Source: Aquimarina sp. RZ0 (GTDB lineage Bacteria; Bacteroidota; Bacteroidia; Flavobacteriales; Flavobacteriaceae). From it: a stretch of DNA of 64,000 bases. Shown here piece after piece: positions 1 to 8,814 of this stretch. A program made the translations under genes and the position numbers. A model generated the notes under the pieces. The model saw nothing but the letters and a program-made list of their open reading frames with translations, was not told the DNA's origin and ran no database searches. The stretch is taken from positions 1 through 64,000 of the forward strand of contig NZ_VTZU01000018.1 of the NCBI RefSeq assembly GCF_008370685.1. The letters are read 5' to 3'. Numbering within the stretch: position 1 is the first letter of the stretch; every line of letters starts with the position of its first letter.

Positions 1-277
1 AATATCTGTTGTTTATTTTTTCAAAAAATAGTGTCGTCTGAGCTTGTATTTTCTGCAAGATTTCTTGTAGAGCTAATGCCCCTGCAATTTTTATACTTTT
101 ACCTTTTATTATTTTGGTATTAAACGAAAATTTAACGTTATAAATGTCTTCGAGAGAATTCAAAACCTTATCCAAAGATGTATCCTGATACGCTGCGATA
201 GATTTTTCTTGCGCGCATATTTTAGAATTCCAAAAAATGATTATAAACAAGATACCGATAACTTTATTAATCCTCAT
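1..277 (-). CDS. TonB-dependent receptor with STN domain, N-terminal part only
   Basis: Reading leftward from the ATG at 277-275, an open frame of 92 codons runs off the window edge. Residues 1-22 form a signal peptide (MRINKVIGILFIIIFW... ending ICAQ). The rest resembles the STN domain (secretin/TonB N-terminus), with the pattern SLDKVLNSLEDIYNVKFSFN followed by a short beta region and ALQEILQKI. In Bacteroidota such a start is typical of SusC/FecA-like outer-membrane TonB receptors that signal to a FecR anti-sigma factor. Only the first domain is visible, so the substrate is unknown and a different STN-bearing protein is possible. It is transcribed away from the ribosome-inactivating lipoprotein. 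Confidence 0.7.
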   Translation of the reverse strand, partial: MRINKVIGILFIIIFWNSKICAQEKSIAAYQDTSLDKVLNSLEDIYNVKFSFNTKIIKGKSIKIAGALALQEILQKIQAQTTLFFEKINNRY

Positions 278-862
278 AGAACGTACCTATTTTGAAAACA
301 GACATTTGTACAGTTAATCTTTGTCTTGACTCCAAATATGTGAGAATTCAATACAGAACATACCTATAAAGTTTCAGTTATATCAAATAATTGTCATCCG
401 TAATTTGATCAATAATCTTATGGTATTAAATATTTCTTTTAAAAATTATAGTTTTTTTGCTCTGTAAAGTTGGTTTCAAGAATATAATTTTCACACAATT
501 CACTACTCATTAAACAGTTTAAGAAGGTAAAACCCTAAAAAATAATGGGATTAATTTTTGAGTAAAGTCTGTTTCATTACTTTTTTTGAAATAATAGCTT
601 TAAATATTAATACAGAAACAAAGTGAGTGCATCTATGTTAGAGTATTACAAGAAATGTGAATAATAGACCTAACTACTATCCACTTTTAGAATATCTAAA
701 AAAGAAATTAATATGCTGAAATTCAGTTTTTTTTTAGTATTAGAATTATTTTTTGCTCCACTTTGTGAACACTTTGTCTTGGTGTAGCATTCTTACCAAT
801 ATATTTTTGCTATGAATTAATAATACTCAGTTTATTCATATAAATGATCAAAATTTACTAAA
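278..862. other. 585-bp divergent intergenic region
   Basis: AT-rich spacer between the leftward receptor gene and the rightward toxin-like lipoprotein gene. I see no open frame with recognisable protein character and no RNA gene. The only clear signal is the promoter-like pair at 773-809, reported separately. Confidence 0.6.
773..809 (+). promoter_or_regulatory. Bacteroidota-type promoter of the ribosome-inactivating lipoprotein gene
   Basis: TTTG at 773-776 and TTG at 779-781, then a 20-bp spacer from the TTG to TATTTTTG at 802-809, which fits the TAnnTTTG -7 element of Bacteroidota housekeeping promoters. The ATG at 863 is 53 bp downstream. The same TTG-N20-TATTTTTG layout precedes sdhC. 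Confidence 0.45.
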
Positions 863-1813
863 ATGAAATTTTTAAAAACCATTTATTTACTACTATTTAT
901 AGTATGGTTATCATCTTGCGAAAAAGAAGAGCGTACAAACATAAATACAGATAAAGAAACTACTGGTGCAATGGACTTGGAGGAGGTACAATTGAAAGCA
1001 CCACCTCGGATAATTGCACGTTTTTTTTTAAATGTAAGCGCAAATAGTAATGTTGTAGCTAGAAATTATAGAAAACTAATTTTTCAAATAAGAAATTTAA
1101 TGGATAATAATCGTGTGATTATTAATAGAGTTCGTGAAATGAGAGCCCCATCAAATGATGTCTATAGAATTCGAGTAGGCAATGGCAACAATGTATATAC
1201 AGATTATTATTTTTCTACAGCGAATATGTACCTGATAGGCGTAGGCTATATAGGGCGTACTAATCAGTATTCTTATAGCAGACTAAGAACTAGTGGTGAT
1301 CAGACTGTATTCGAAGGTTCTTATAGTCCTGGTGAGGCTGGGAATCGGATATTTAACTTACCATTTTCTGGAGAGTATGGAGCTCTTCAAGCTGCAGCAA
1401 GAAATACCAGAGCTAGATCTAATATTAATATTAGGAATATGAGAAGTTTAGCAGGTTCAGACGATGGAATAAGAGCAGGCTCTTTTTTTGCTAATAGTCA
1501 GTCTCCTAGTGAGCGAGCTTATATCATTATGAATGCAGCCATAGCTTTTTCAGAAGGAGCTAGATTTCATGCTATTAGTGATTATGTGATACGTAACGTT
1601 CGGAGAAGTGAAGGAGGTGAACAATTAGGGGGTAATTTGGAGACCCTTACAAATAATTGGGGTAGAATCTCTCGAAATTTGAGAGATAGATTAAGAAATC
1701 CAAATACCGCAACGATTCGAGTAGGTCAATTTACTTTTAACAGCCTTCAAATATTTGGTCGGGTTCTGGGAATTGCTTTAAGACCTACTTGTTGTCGACC
1801 TAGGCATCATTAA
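863..1813 (+). CDS. Ribosome-inactivating protein (ricin A-chain fold) exported as a lipoprotein
   Basis: Predicted rRNA N-glycosidase, which would remove the sarcin/ricin-loop adenine from large-subunit rRNA. Residues 1-18 are a lipoprotein signal with lipobox LSSC (Cys19), followed by a polar linker and a single RIP domain at about 48-306. The order of motifs matches ricin A chain: N-terminal ARFFLNV...YRKLIFQIRNLM (52-80), MYLIGVGY with Tyr123 (ricin Tyr80), LPFSGEYGAL with Tyr172 (Tyr123), AFSEGARFHAI with Glu231 and Arg234 (Glu177, Arg180), and NNWGRIS with Trp266 (Trp211). All five canonical active-site residues are therefore present, and the length is that of a full A chain. There is no B-type lectin domain. 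The gene stands alone with its own promoter and a bidirectional terminator after it. The fold call is strong; activity and target are inference. Confidence 0.85.
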   Translation: MKFLKTIYLLLFIVWLSSCEKEERTNINTDKETTGAMDLEEVQLKAPPRIIARFFLNVSANSNVVARNYRKLIFQIRNLMDNNRVIINRVREMRAPSNDVYRIRVGNGNNVYTDYYFSTANMYLIGVGYIGRTNQYSYSRLRTSGDQTVFEGSYSPGEAGNRIFNLPFSGEYGALQAAARNTRARSNINIRNMRSLAGSDDGIRAGSFFANSQSPSERAYIIMNAAIAFSEGARFHAISDYVIRNVRRSEGGEQLGGNLETLTNNWGRISRNLRDRLRNPNTATIRVGQFTFNSLQIFGRVLGIALRPTCCRPRHH

Positions 1814-1952
1814 TTTGTGTTATATGTGTAAGGAAATTGATTACCAAGAGAATACTTGTAAAAAAAGATGTATTCTTCTATAAAAATTTTACTCTAAAAT
1901 GCTTTTTTATTCTTAGGAAATCCTTTGTGTTACCAGTTAATCTACTAAATAA

Positions 1953-1989
1953 ATACAGGGGCTTTTTTTATTAAAAAGAACCCCTGTAT
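1953..1989. terminator. Bidirectional hairpin terminator between convergent genes
   Basis: ATACAGGGG (1953-1961) pairs with CCCCTGTAT (1981-1989). The inner bases, a T run followed by an A run, allow the stem to continue and supply U tracts for both directions. It separates the ribosome-inactivating lipoprotein gene from the converging metalloprotease gene. Confidence 0.75.
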
Positions 1990-2041
1990 TATGAGTTTTA
2001 GAATTACACTTTGACCAGGAGTGTTAACTAAAATATTTTAT

Positions 2042-3919
2042 TTATTGTTTGAAAATCTTTTGAGTTATTATTTTTTTGGCACTCACCATCTGGATAAAAT
2101 ACATTCCTCTAGAAAGCATACTCATATCGAGAGTTGTCGTACTATTTTTATTGGGAGTTGTGTCATCCAGTTTTACACTTTGCAGCATGTTTCCTTTAAT
2201 ATCCTTGATATATAAGGTAGCTGATCCATCCGTTATATTGTTAGTTTCTACGGTTAGTATGTCGTTAACAGGATTAGGGTAGTAAATAAAACCAGTAGAG
2301 TTAATTGGTGGAGCAATACTTGCTGCAAGTTGTCCTGAAGTTGATGTTTCACAAGAACTAATTTCTCTCCATCCAGTACTTATACGCTCAAAAAGACTTC
2401 CATCATTAACTACACGTGCTCCTATATTATAGTTTAAACCTTCTACCCATTGGGCTACACCTACGCAAGGTCCGGAGTTACAAACGCCCAATTGTTCCCA
2501 GTCATTGCTTGTACGTCTAAACAAGTGACCTTCAAAAACAACCAGATATCCAACAGGGTAGGTAAGATTATTAGAATAGAAAGGTATTCCGTTACAATTT
2601 ACTTCATCAGTACCGGGTCCTCCACCGCCGCCAGTATTGCCGTCATCACAGGTAGATACACATCTTGCTCCATTTATGGTACGACGTATAATATTTCCTG
2701 GTTGAGTTCCAAATCCTTTATTAAAATCGATACCAACATTAGTAAGATGACAATAACTCATAATAGTACCACCGCCAGAAGGTAGTCCAGGTCTCCCACA
2801 ACCTCCTTCTGTTCTATAACAACCGTCTATCGCAGTGCTATTTCCGTTCCATGAACAAGAATGAGTGTGTTGCGAACCAAAATTATGTCCTAATTCGTGA
2901 GCAACTACAGATACAGACCAGGAATATCTTGGGACATTACTAAAGCTTCTGGCAATACCAGATACAGCATATTTGTAAGATCCACATAATGCATTAACCC
3001 AGGCAACACCACCAGAAAAGTTATATGTTACAAAATGTCCTAAGTCACCATTAAAAGCATTTCTATTTCGATAATTTCGATAATCTTCAAGCCCCCTAAA
3101 AGGAGTAGCAGAGGTCCATGCATTTAAACCAGATAGTTTAATTTTTACATTTTCATTAGCATATAAAATAGCTACCTGATTGAATAATGATTGAATATAG
3201 TTAGATGCCTGTTGTGCACCTCCTTTATCACGTACAATATCATTACCAATATCAAAAAGTATTTCAGGACATTTTACTTGATTTTTTGCAGGGATGCTAG
3301 TATCAGATAGTTCTTGTTTGTGCTCAATACCGGTGTCTGGTGTTTGGCAAACAAAATCATCAAGATGAGTAATATCCTTATCTTCATATAGGATGTGATT
3401 TTTGCTGTTCTCTAATTTGGCAAGTACTAGATTGTTAGGGTCATCTTCTATACTAATAAGACCAGATACTTCGTTATCAAAAATACTAATAGCAGCTATT
3501 GATTTTGGATTTCCTTTTATAATACCTCTATAATGAGATATAGTTTTAGACGGAACAATAGTTTTTCCTGCAGGCATTTCGACAATCGTAAAATCATCTG
3601 TAGTAATATCTACTTTTACTAATTCTAAAGATATCAAAGATTTTTTTCCAGGTATCTGCAGACTCATAGTTTTTGGAGCATCAGATTTTAAAGAAGCCAT
3701 TTTTTCTTGTTGAATAGAAAATATAGTATATTCCTTAAATTCTTTTGGGATTTGATTTTCAGAGCTTTTCAGATTTACAGCTTCAAAAAGATTTATTTCT
3801 TTAAAAGCAATACCAGAAGATTTTGCTGATTGGACTTCTTGTGCGGGCTGAATTGCTTGAGCTTGTGTGGCATAAATCGTCATTAAGAAGACGATGAGAA
3901 TCGTAGTAATACGTTTCAT
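2042..3919 (-). CDS. Secreted M12B (reprolysin-like) zinc metalloprotease with T9SS sorting domain
   Basis: 625 residues. Signal peptide at 1-22 (ending TQAQA), a propeptide-like region to about 215, then a metzincin catalytic domain. The zinc site HELGHNFGSQH gives His341, Glu342, His345 and His351, and the Met-turn is IMSYC (Met387). After a Gly-rich linker come two similar repeats (about 441-480 and 485-523) with the aromatic and G-x-x-V pattern of small CBM5/12-like carbohydrate-binding modules. The tail (about 545-625) has YPNPVND and ends in KIITQKIFKQ, a type A T9SS sorting domain. It is likely exported by the Gld/Spr system whose genes lie at 60.7 kb. Substrate unknown; probably extracellular protein degradation. 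Confidence 0.88.
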   Translation of the reverse strand: MKRITTILIVFLMTIYATQAQAIQPAQEVQSAKSSGIAFKEINLFEAVNLKSSENQIPKEFKEYTIFSIQQEKMASLKSDAPKTMSLQIPGKKSLISLELVKVDITTDDFTIVEMPAGKTIVPSKTISHYRGIIKGNPKSIAAISIFDNEVSGLISIEDDPNNLVLAKLENSKNHILYEDKDITHLDDFVCQTPDTGIEHKQELSDTSIPAKNQVKCPEILFDIGNDIVRDKGGAQQASNYIQSLFNQVAILYANENVKIKLSGLNAWTSATPFRGLEDYRNYRNRNAFNGDLGHFVTYNFSGGVAWVNALCGSYKYAVSGIARSFSNVPRYSWSVSVVAHELGHNFGSQHTHSCSWNGNSTAIDGCYRTEGGCGRPGLPSGGGTIMSYCHLTNVGIDFNKGFGTQPGNIIRRTINGARCVSTCDDGNTGGGGGPGTDEVNCNGIPFYSNNLTYPVGYLVVFEGHLFRRTSNDWEQLGVCNSGPCVGVAQWVEGLNYNIGARVVNDGSLFERISTGWREISSCETSTSGQLAASIAPPINSTGFIYYPNPVNDILTVETNNITDGSATLYIKDIKGNMLQSVKLDDTTPNKNSTTTLDMSMLSRGMYFIQMVSAKKIITQKIFKQ

Positions 3920-4261
3920 AGTTTTTGGGTTTAAAATTGAAGAAAATCCTTTAATTACTGATGGTCAGTCATATGTAAAGAAAAAAAAATTCTTCAATGA
4001 GTTTAGTGTTTATTTTGTGCAAATGAACATAAAAAATGGGGAAATATCGCCTAGTTTGGTAGTTGTTTTTTTTATACTGAATAAAAATATCAGTTTGCGA
4101 TATTTTAGAATCAAAGACCTCAGAAATGATAATAATTTTAGTTTTTTTTTATCTAATTTTAACTAAATAGTGAATACTAAAAAAGTGTTGTCTTTTATTA
4201 GTAAATTTAGAGTCTTCTATTTTTTTACAATTATAATAAGAAAGAATATTTTTATAGCGAA
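3920..4261. other. 342-bp divergent intergenic region
   Basis: AT-rich spacer between the leftward metalloprotease gene and the rightward pbpC gene. It presumably holds both promoters. I could not pick a convincing -7/-33 pair, and no gene is supported here. Confidence 0.5.
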
Positions 4262-6634
4262 TTGAAAAAAGCTTACATCACTTCATTGTCCAGATTCAAA
4301 AATTATATAAAAAGGAGACCAATACATTTCGTCATTTTGATGTTGCTGTTACTTTGGTACTATTTCTCAGTACCAAAACAATTATTCAATGATCCCACAG
4401 CTACTATAATAACCTCTAAAAATGGAGTATTATTAGGAGCAAAAATTGCGAAAGATGGTCAATGGAGATTTCCGGAAACGGATAGTATTCCAGCAAAGTT
4501 TAAGCATTGTATTCTAAAATTTGAAGATCAGCAATTTTACAGACATTTTGGCTTTAATCCAATTGCTATGATTCAAGCTATAAGTGATAATATCAAAGCG
4601 GGAAAGGTGATTCGTGGAGGAAGCACGATAACACAACAAGTAATTAGATTGGCAAGAAAAGGGAAAAAGAGGACATATTTTGAAAAATTAGTTGAATTAA
4701 TTCTAGCGACTCGATTAGAATTTGGGTATTCAAAAGAAGATATTCTAAAATTATATGCATCCTATGCGCCATTTGGAGGAAATGTTGTAGGTATCGATAT
4801 GGCCGCATGGCGATATTTTGGGGTGTCAGCCCACCAACTATCTTGGTCAGAGAGCGCTACCTTGGCTGTTTTGCCTAATGCTCCGTCTATAATTTATCCA
4901 GGGAAAAATCAAAAAAAATTATTAAAAAAAAGGAATAGACTACTTAGATTATTATTGAATGAAGGCGTCCTGGATTCATTGGCATATGAATTATCAATTA
5001 GCGAGCCATTACCTCAAAAACCATATCAACTTCCCAGGATAGCACCCCATGTATTGGATTTACTGGCAAAAAAGCATACTGGAAAAAGATTGCAGACTAC
5101 AATTAATACATCGCTACAAAAACAAGTCAATCAGTTAGTAAAAAATCATTACGAAGTATTACAACAAAACGAAGTCTATAATATGTCTGTTTTGGTATTG
5201 GATGTTCACACTAGAGAGGTTCTGAGTTATGTTGGGAATACGCCAACGGATAAGGCGCATCAAAAAGATGTAGATATCGTTCAGGCTGCAAGAAGCACTG
5301 GTAGTACCTTAAAACCATTGTTATATGCAGCAATGATGGATAAAGGAGAGTTGTTACCAGAACAACTCGTTGCTGATATTCCTACTGTAATTGCCGGATA
5401 TATTCCTACTAATTATGATGAGACCTATAGTGGAGCTGTTCCGGCAAGTCGCGCCTTGTCACGTTCACTAAATATTCCTGCAGTACGATTATTACAACAA
5501 TATGGGCTACAAAGGTTCAGAGATGAACTTAATGTGTTTACCATAAAAGATCTGACTTATAGTGCTGATCATTATGGCTTGTCCTTGATTGTTGGTGGTG
5601 CAGAAGGTAGTCTTTGGGACTTATGTAAAACATATGCTGGGCTTGCCGGAATATTAAATCACTATCAAGATACCTCTAGTGAATATTTTGATAATGAATT
5701 TGTAGAACCTATAGTTTTGACTAAAAAGAAGGTTGGTTTTGGAAAAAAAGTAAAACAAAAACCAAGCTTTGGAGCAGGTAGTATATGGATGACTTTTGAG
5801 GCCTTAAAAAAAGTAAATCGGCCGGAAGGAAATGAAGCGTGGGAATTCTACGATTCGTCCAAAGAAGTTGCCTGGAAGACCGGAACCAGTTTTGGAAACA
5901 GAGATGCCTGGGCTATTGGGACAAGCAAAGATTATGTAGTAGGTGTCTGGATAGGAAATGCCGATGGCGAGGGAAGACCAGAACTTACTGGGTTACATGC
6001 CGCGGCACCGGTATTATTTGATGTGTTTAACCTGTTGCCGGATTCTAACTGGTTTTCTATGCCATATGATGATTTATTAAAAGTTACCGTATGCTCAAAA
6101 AGTGGTTTTTTGGCGAATAAAGAATGTCCCGAAAAAGAGATGTATATTCCTATTAAGGGAGCTACAACTAAACCTTGCCCATATCATCAAATAGCCCATT
6201 TAGATGCTACCAGACAATACCGAGTTAATTCTTCTTGTGAGCCTTCGGATACTATGATTCATGAATCGTGGTTTGTGTTACCTCCATTGCAGGAATACTA
6301 TTTTAAAACTCAGAATGCAGATTATAGATCTTTACCCTCCTATAGATCGGATTGTACACCCGAATCTCTAGAGCATATGGATTTTATATTTCCGAAAGGA
6401 AATACCAGTGTATATCTGCCAAAAGGATTTGATGGTACTCCTAATGAGCTAGTATTAAAAATTGCGCATACTAAACCTGAGACACGTGTTTTTTGGTATA
6501 TTGATGATCAATTTATAGGAGTGACAAAGCAGTTTCACGAAATGCCAATACTGCCAAGGCCGGGAAAATATACGATTACTGTTATAGATGAAAAAGGGAA
6601 TGAATTGAAGAGAAGGATAGAAATTAAAGAGTAA
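4262..6634 (+). CDS. pbpC: Penicillin-binding protein 1C, bifunctional peptidoglycan synthase
   Basis: 790 residues with a TTG start. No upstream ATG is in frame, and the next internal ATG (residue 27) would cut the membrane anchor. Membrane segment at about 20-36. GT51 glycosyltransferase domain with FEDQQFYRHFG (catalytic Glu88) and GGSTITQQ. Transpeptidase domain with the S-x-x-K motif at Ser348-Lys351, SxN in SRSLNIPA, and KTGTS starting at Lys539. The C-terminal 90 residues match the BiPBP_C domain of PBP1C. It would polymerise and cross-link peptidoglycan in the periplasm. The alpha-2-macroglobulin gene that often accompanies pbpC is not next to it here. Flanked by a metalloprotease (divergent) and a beta-barrel gene (convergent). 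Confidence 0.93.
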   Translation: MKKAYITSLSRFKNYIKRRPIHFVILMLLLLWYYFSVPKQLFNDPTATIITSKNGVLLGAKIAKDGQWRFPETDSIPAKFKHCILKFEDQQFYRHFGFNPIAMIQAISDNIKAGKVIRGGSTITQQVIRLARKGKKRTYFEKLVELILATRLEFGYSKEDILKLYASYAPFGGNVVGIDMAAWRYFGVSAHQLSWSESATLAVLPNAPSIIYPGKNQKKLLKKRNRLLRLLLNEGVLDSLAYELSISEPLPQKPYQLPRIAPHVLDLLAKKHTGKRLQTTINTSLQKQVNQLVKNHYEVLQQNEVYNMSVLVLDVHTREVLSYVGNTPTDKAHQKDVDIVQAARSTGSTLKPLLYAAMMDKGELLPEQLVADIPTVIAGYIPTNYDETYSGAVPASRALSRSLNIPAVRLLQQYGLQRFRDELNVFTIKDLTYSADHYGLSLIVGGAEGSLWDLCKTYAGLAGILNHYQDTSSEYFDNEFVEPIVLTKKKVGFGKKVKQKPSFGAGSIWMTFEALKKVNRPEGNEAWEFYDSSKEVAWKTGTSFGNRDAWAIGTSKDYVVGVWIGNADGEGRPELTGLHAAAPVLFDVFNLLPDSNWFSMPYDDLLKVTVCSKSGFLANKECPEKEMYIPIKGATTKPCPYHQIAHLDATRQYRVNSSCEPSDTMIHESWFVLPPLQEYYFKTQNADYRSLPSYRSDCTPESLEHMDFIFPKGNTSVYLPKGFDGTPNELVLKIAHTKPETRVFWYIDDQFIGVTKQFHEMPILPRPGKYTITVIDEKGNELKRRIEIKE

Positions 6635-6686
6635 ACTTTTATCTGGATATGATTTTTGCCCAATAAATCACATAGCTGATATGTAA

Positions 6687-6726
6687 AAATCCCATTAAAA
6701 CTTACCTATTAGTTTTAATGGGATTT
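6687..6726. terminator. Bidirectional terminator between pbpC and the beta-barrel gene
   Basis: AAATCCCATTAAAACT (6687-6702) is the reverse complement of AGTTTTAATGGGATTT (6711-6726), a 16-bp stem with an 8-base loop lying between two convergent genes. Confidence 0.75.
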
Positions 6727-6748
6727 CATTTTTGGAATATAAGCTAAT

Positions 6749-7708
6749 CTATAGAGGCTTATATACTAATCCTAAAGAAAATGAAGATTCTTTACTAAAA
6801 TTACGTCCATCTAGATTTTGATTGTATGCCGTAGATACGCCGATACTGTTTTTGTACACAGGAACATACAAATTAAAGTTTATATTAGTAAAATCTACTT
6901 CGGTTTGAGGTAAGGCCGCGGGTCCACCTGCAGCTGCAAATTCTGGAGTTCCTATATCCAAACCATCCATAGAATCCTGTATGGCTAACTGTGCATGAAC
7001 ATAAAAATAACGATTAAAATACCCTACTTTGGCTCCATATACCATGGCATTTGGAACAGCATGTTCACTACTTTCTTTAAGACTGTAGCCAGCTTGTAAT
7101 TCTGTGAATACATTGATAGATGATGTAAATTGTGCTAATAGATTAAGGTTATAAGCATTCGCATTATTGCCTAAAGAAAGGACTCCTTCTCCTTCATAAT
7201 CACCAATTGGAATACTTGCTCCTAAAGCGGCACCCACTTCTAGGTTTCCAAGGTTGCTGACTTTTGTTCCTGCTATTTTTCCTTTGACAAATAGGCTGAG
7301 ATCCTGTAATCCGCTTGTAGAAGATTCACCTAATACAGGATCCGGTGCTCCCGTTTCGCTTTCTATATAAATATATGGTAAATTAATGGATGCAGAAAGC
7401 CAGTTCGTAATACCATATTCTCCAAACAAATTTATGATAGAGGAACTTATAGAACCTAATCCAGCCGGATTTCCATCATTAAGTTCTGTTCCTATATAGA
7501 ATTTATCATAACTCTTATAGGAATAGCTAGGTGCAATGGTAAGCTCATTTTTCTGTGGATAAAATCCACTTACTTCTGTCTGCGCCATTACGGATGGGGA
7601 TATCAATAATAGCAGTACTGCCCCTATGAGGCTTTTTTTCGATTTGTGTAACATTTTATTTTTAATAAAGTTAATAAGTCTGCTTAGACGCAGGATACTC
7701 CCTTTCAT
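6749..7708 (-). CDS. Outer-membrane beta-barrel protein, transporter-like, function unknown
   Basis: 319 residues from the first ATG. A second ATG at 7654 (residue 19, MLHKSKKSLIG) gives a cleaner signal peptide ending in VMAQ and may be the true start. The mature part consists of alternating amphipathic strands with aromatic girdles (SINLPYIYIES, FTELQAGYS, NLYVPVYKN) and ends in LGLVYKPL, as expected for an outer-membrane barrel. It resembles the 'transporter' family related to phenol/meta-pathway outer-membrane proteins. No ligand can be read from the sequence. It lies upstream of, and in the same direction as, nothing obviously related. Confidence 0.6.
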   Translation of the reverse strand: MKGSILRLSRLINFIKNKMLHKSKKSLIGAVLLLLISPSVMAQTEVSGFYPQKNELTIAPSYSYKSYDKFYIGTELNDGNPAGLGSISSSIINLFGEYGITNWLSASINLPYIYIESETGAPDPVLGESSTSGLQDLSLFVKGKIAGTKVSNLGNLEVGAALGASIPIGDYEGEGVLSLGNNANAYNLNLLAQFTSSINVFTELQAGYSLKESSEHAVPNAMVYGAKVGYFNRYFYVHAQLAIQDSMDGLDIGTPEFAAAGGPAALPQTEVDFTNINFNLYVPVYKNSIGVSTAYNQNLDGRNFSKESSFSLGLVYKPL

Positions 7709-7781
7709 TTCTTAATAAGAATGTTATAAATCTGTTAAATAAAATATCGTTATAAATAAGCTATTTTTTTTACCAATTTTT

Positions 7782-8237
7782 TTAAAAATTTCCTGATAAA
7801 TGAGAATTGTAATACCGTTTATCTCCTGTAACTTCCTTTCCTAACCAGGAAGGTTTTAAAAAAGTTTCGTTTTCTTCAGAAAGTTCAATCTCTGCAACAA
7901 TTAATCCTTGGTTTTCTCCAAGAAATTCATCTACTTCATATACGTGATTTCCGAGAGGGATGTTATACCTTATTTTTTCAATAATTCCTTTTTCACAGAG
8001 TTTTATAAGTTCCTTGCTTTCAGTAAGGTCAATCTCTTTTTCCCATTCGTATCGAGAAGTTCCCGAAGCATTACTTTTTCCTTTGATTGTAATAAATCCT
8101 TTGTCGTCTTTAATACGAATTCTTACAGTGCGCTCAGGGTCAGCATTTAAATACCCCTGGATAATATGAGTTTTTTTTTGAGCATCTTGCTTAAAATTAG
8201 TCGAGGTCACCAGAAATTTACGTTCTATTTCTATCAT
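7782..8237 (-). CDS. CYTH domain protein (triphosphate tunnel metalloenzyme)
   Basis: 151 residues starting MIEIERKFLV, with the EIERK signature (Glu3, Glu5, Lys7) that binds metal and triphosphate in the CYTH superfamily. Further tunnel residues are the alternating charged strands RTVRIRIKDDKGFITIKGK and EVDEFLGENQGLIVAEIEL. Members hydrolyse inorganic triphosphate or related triphosphates, and some are adenylate cyclases. The short length and lack of a CHAD domain fit a stand-alone phosphatase in the cytoplasm. The exact substrate cannot be read from sequence. It sits just downstream of a small lipoprotein gene on the same strand. Confidence 0.85.
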   Translation of the reverse strand: MIEIERKFLVTSTNFKQDAQKKTHIIQGYLNADPERTVRIRIKDDKGFITIKGKSNASGTSRYEWEKEIDLTESKELIKLCEKGIIEKIRYNIPLGNHVYEVDEFLGENQGLIVAEIELSEENETFLKPSWLGKEVTGDKRYYNSHLSGNF

Positions 8238-8285
8238 GAATACTTTTTCTGTATTTTAGTTAGTATACTATTCTTTTGATTGTTT

Positions 8286-8810
8286 TTACTTAATGGCTAG
8301 CATAGTAGTGTTATAAGGATCGCAATCCTCATTATTTTGGTTAAATGAAAATTCGACCTGTGCTTCGTTTTGATCTGAAGCTTGTAGTTTGATAATTATA
8401 GTAAAAGTATTTTTTTGATCTTCGAATTGAAAATATGAAAATGTATAGTCTCCTTCTGGATATTTATGAATTTCTGATAGTGCCTTATCATTTTTTAAGA
8501 TTGCTTTTCCTGTACATTCTCCATCACATAATTGGTTGCTATATATTAAATGATAATCAATTTCGTTTTTTGAAGTTTTAAGGAAGGATAATTTCTGAAA
8601 AAAATCATCAGTACCACCTTCTGATTTTGCAATAAAGACTCTTTCATATAATTTATCCAGCTCCTTTTCTGGATCTTTCTGGTTATTAATTGTTGATTCA
8701 GAAATTTCGACTGTCTTTTCTTTTAGTTTTTCTGTCGTTGGTTTTTTTAGTTTTTTATCAGAAGAACAAGAACCAAAAAACAAAATAAACAGAAGTAGAA
8801 GGTTTCTCAT
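8286..8810 (-). CDS. Small lipoprotein, function unknown
   Basis: Using the ATG at 8810, the protein starts MRNLLLLFILFFGSCSSDKK, a clear lipoprotein signal with the lipid-modified Cys in GSCSS, followed by a Lys/Glu-rich linker. A longer frame back to 8873 would overlap the upstream gene and bury the signal, so the shorter start is preferred. The globular part (about 60-174) has four or five predicted beta strands and a CDGEC motif, but I do not recognise the family. The upstream Rossmann-fold gene ends only 4 bases before this start, suggesting one transcript. Confidence 0.65.
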   Translation of the reverse strand: MRNLLLLFILFFGSCSSDKKLKKPTTEKLKEKTVEISESTINNQKDPEKELDKLYERVFIAKSEGGTDDFFQKLSFLKTSKNEIDYHLIYSNQLCDGECTGKAILKNDKALSEIHKYPEGDYTFSYFQFEDQKNTFTIIIKLQASDQNEAQVEFSFNQNNEDCDPYNTTMLAIK

Positions 8811-8814
8811 AAAC

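Noticed and set aside
2450..2785. Plus-strand frame of 111 codons
   Set aside because: Antisense to the metalloprotease zinc domain and Gly-rich linker; no start context and low-complexity product.
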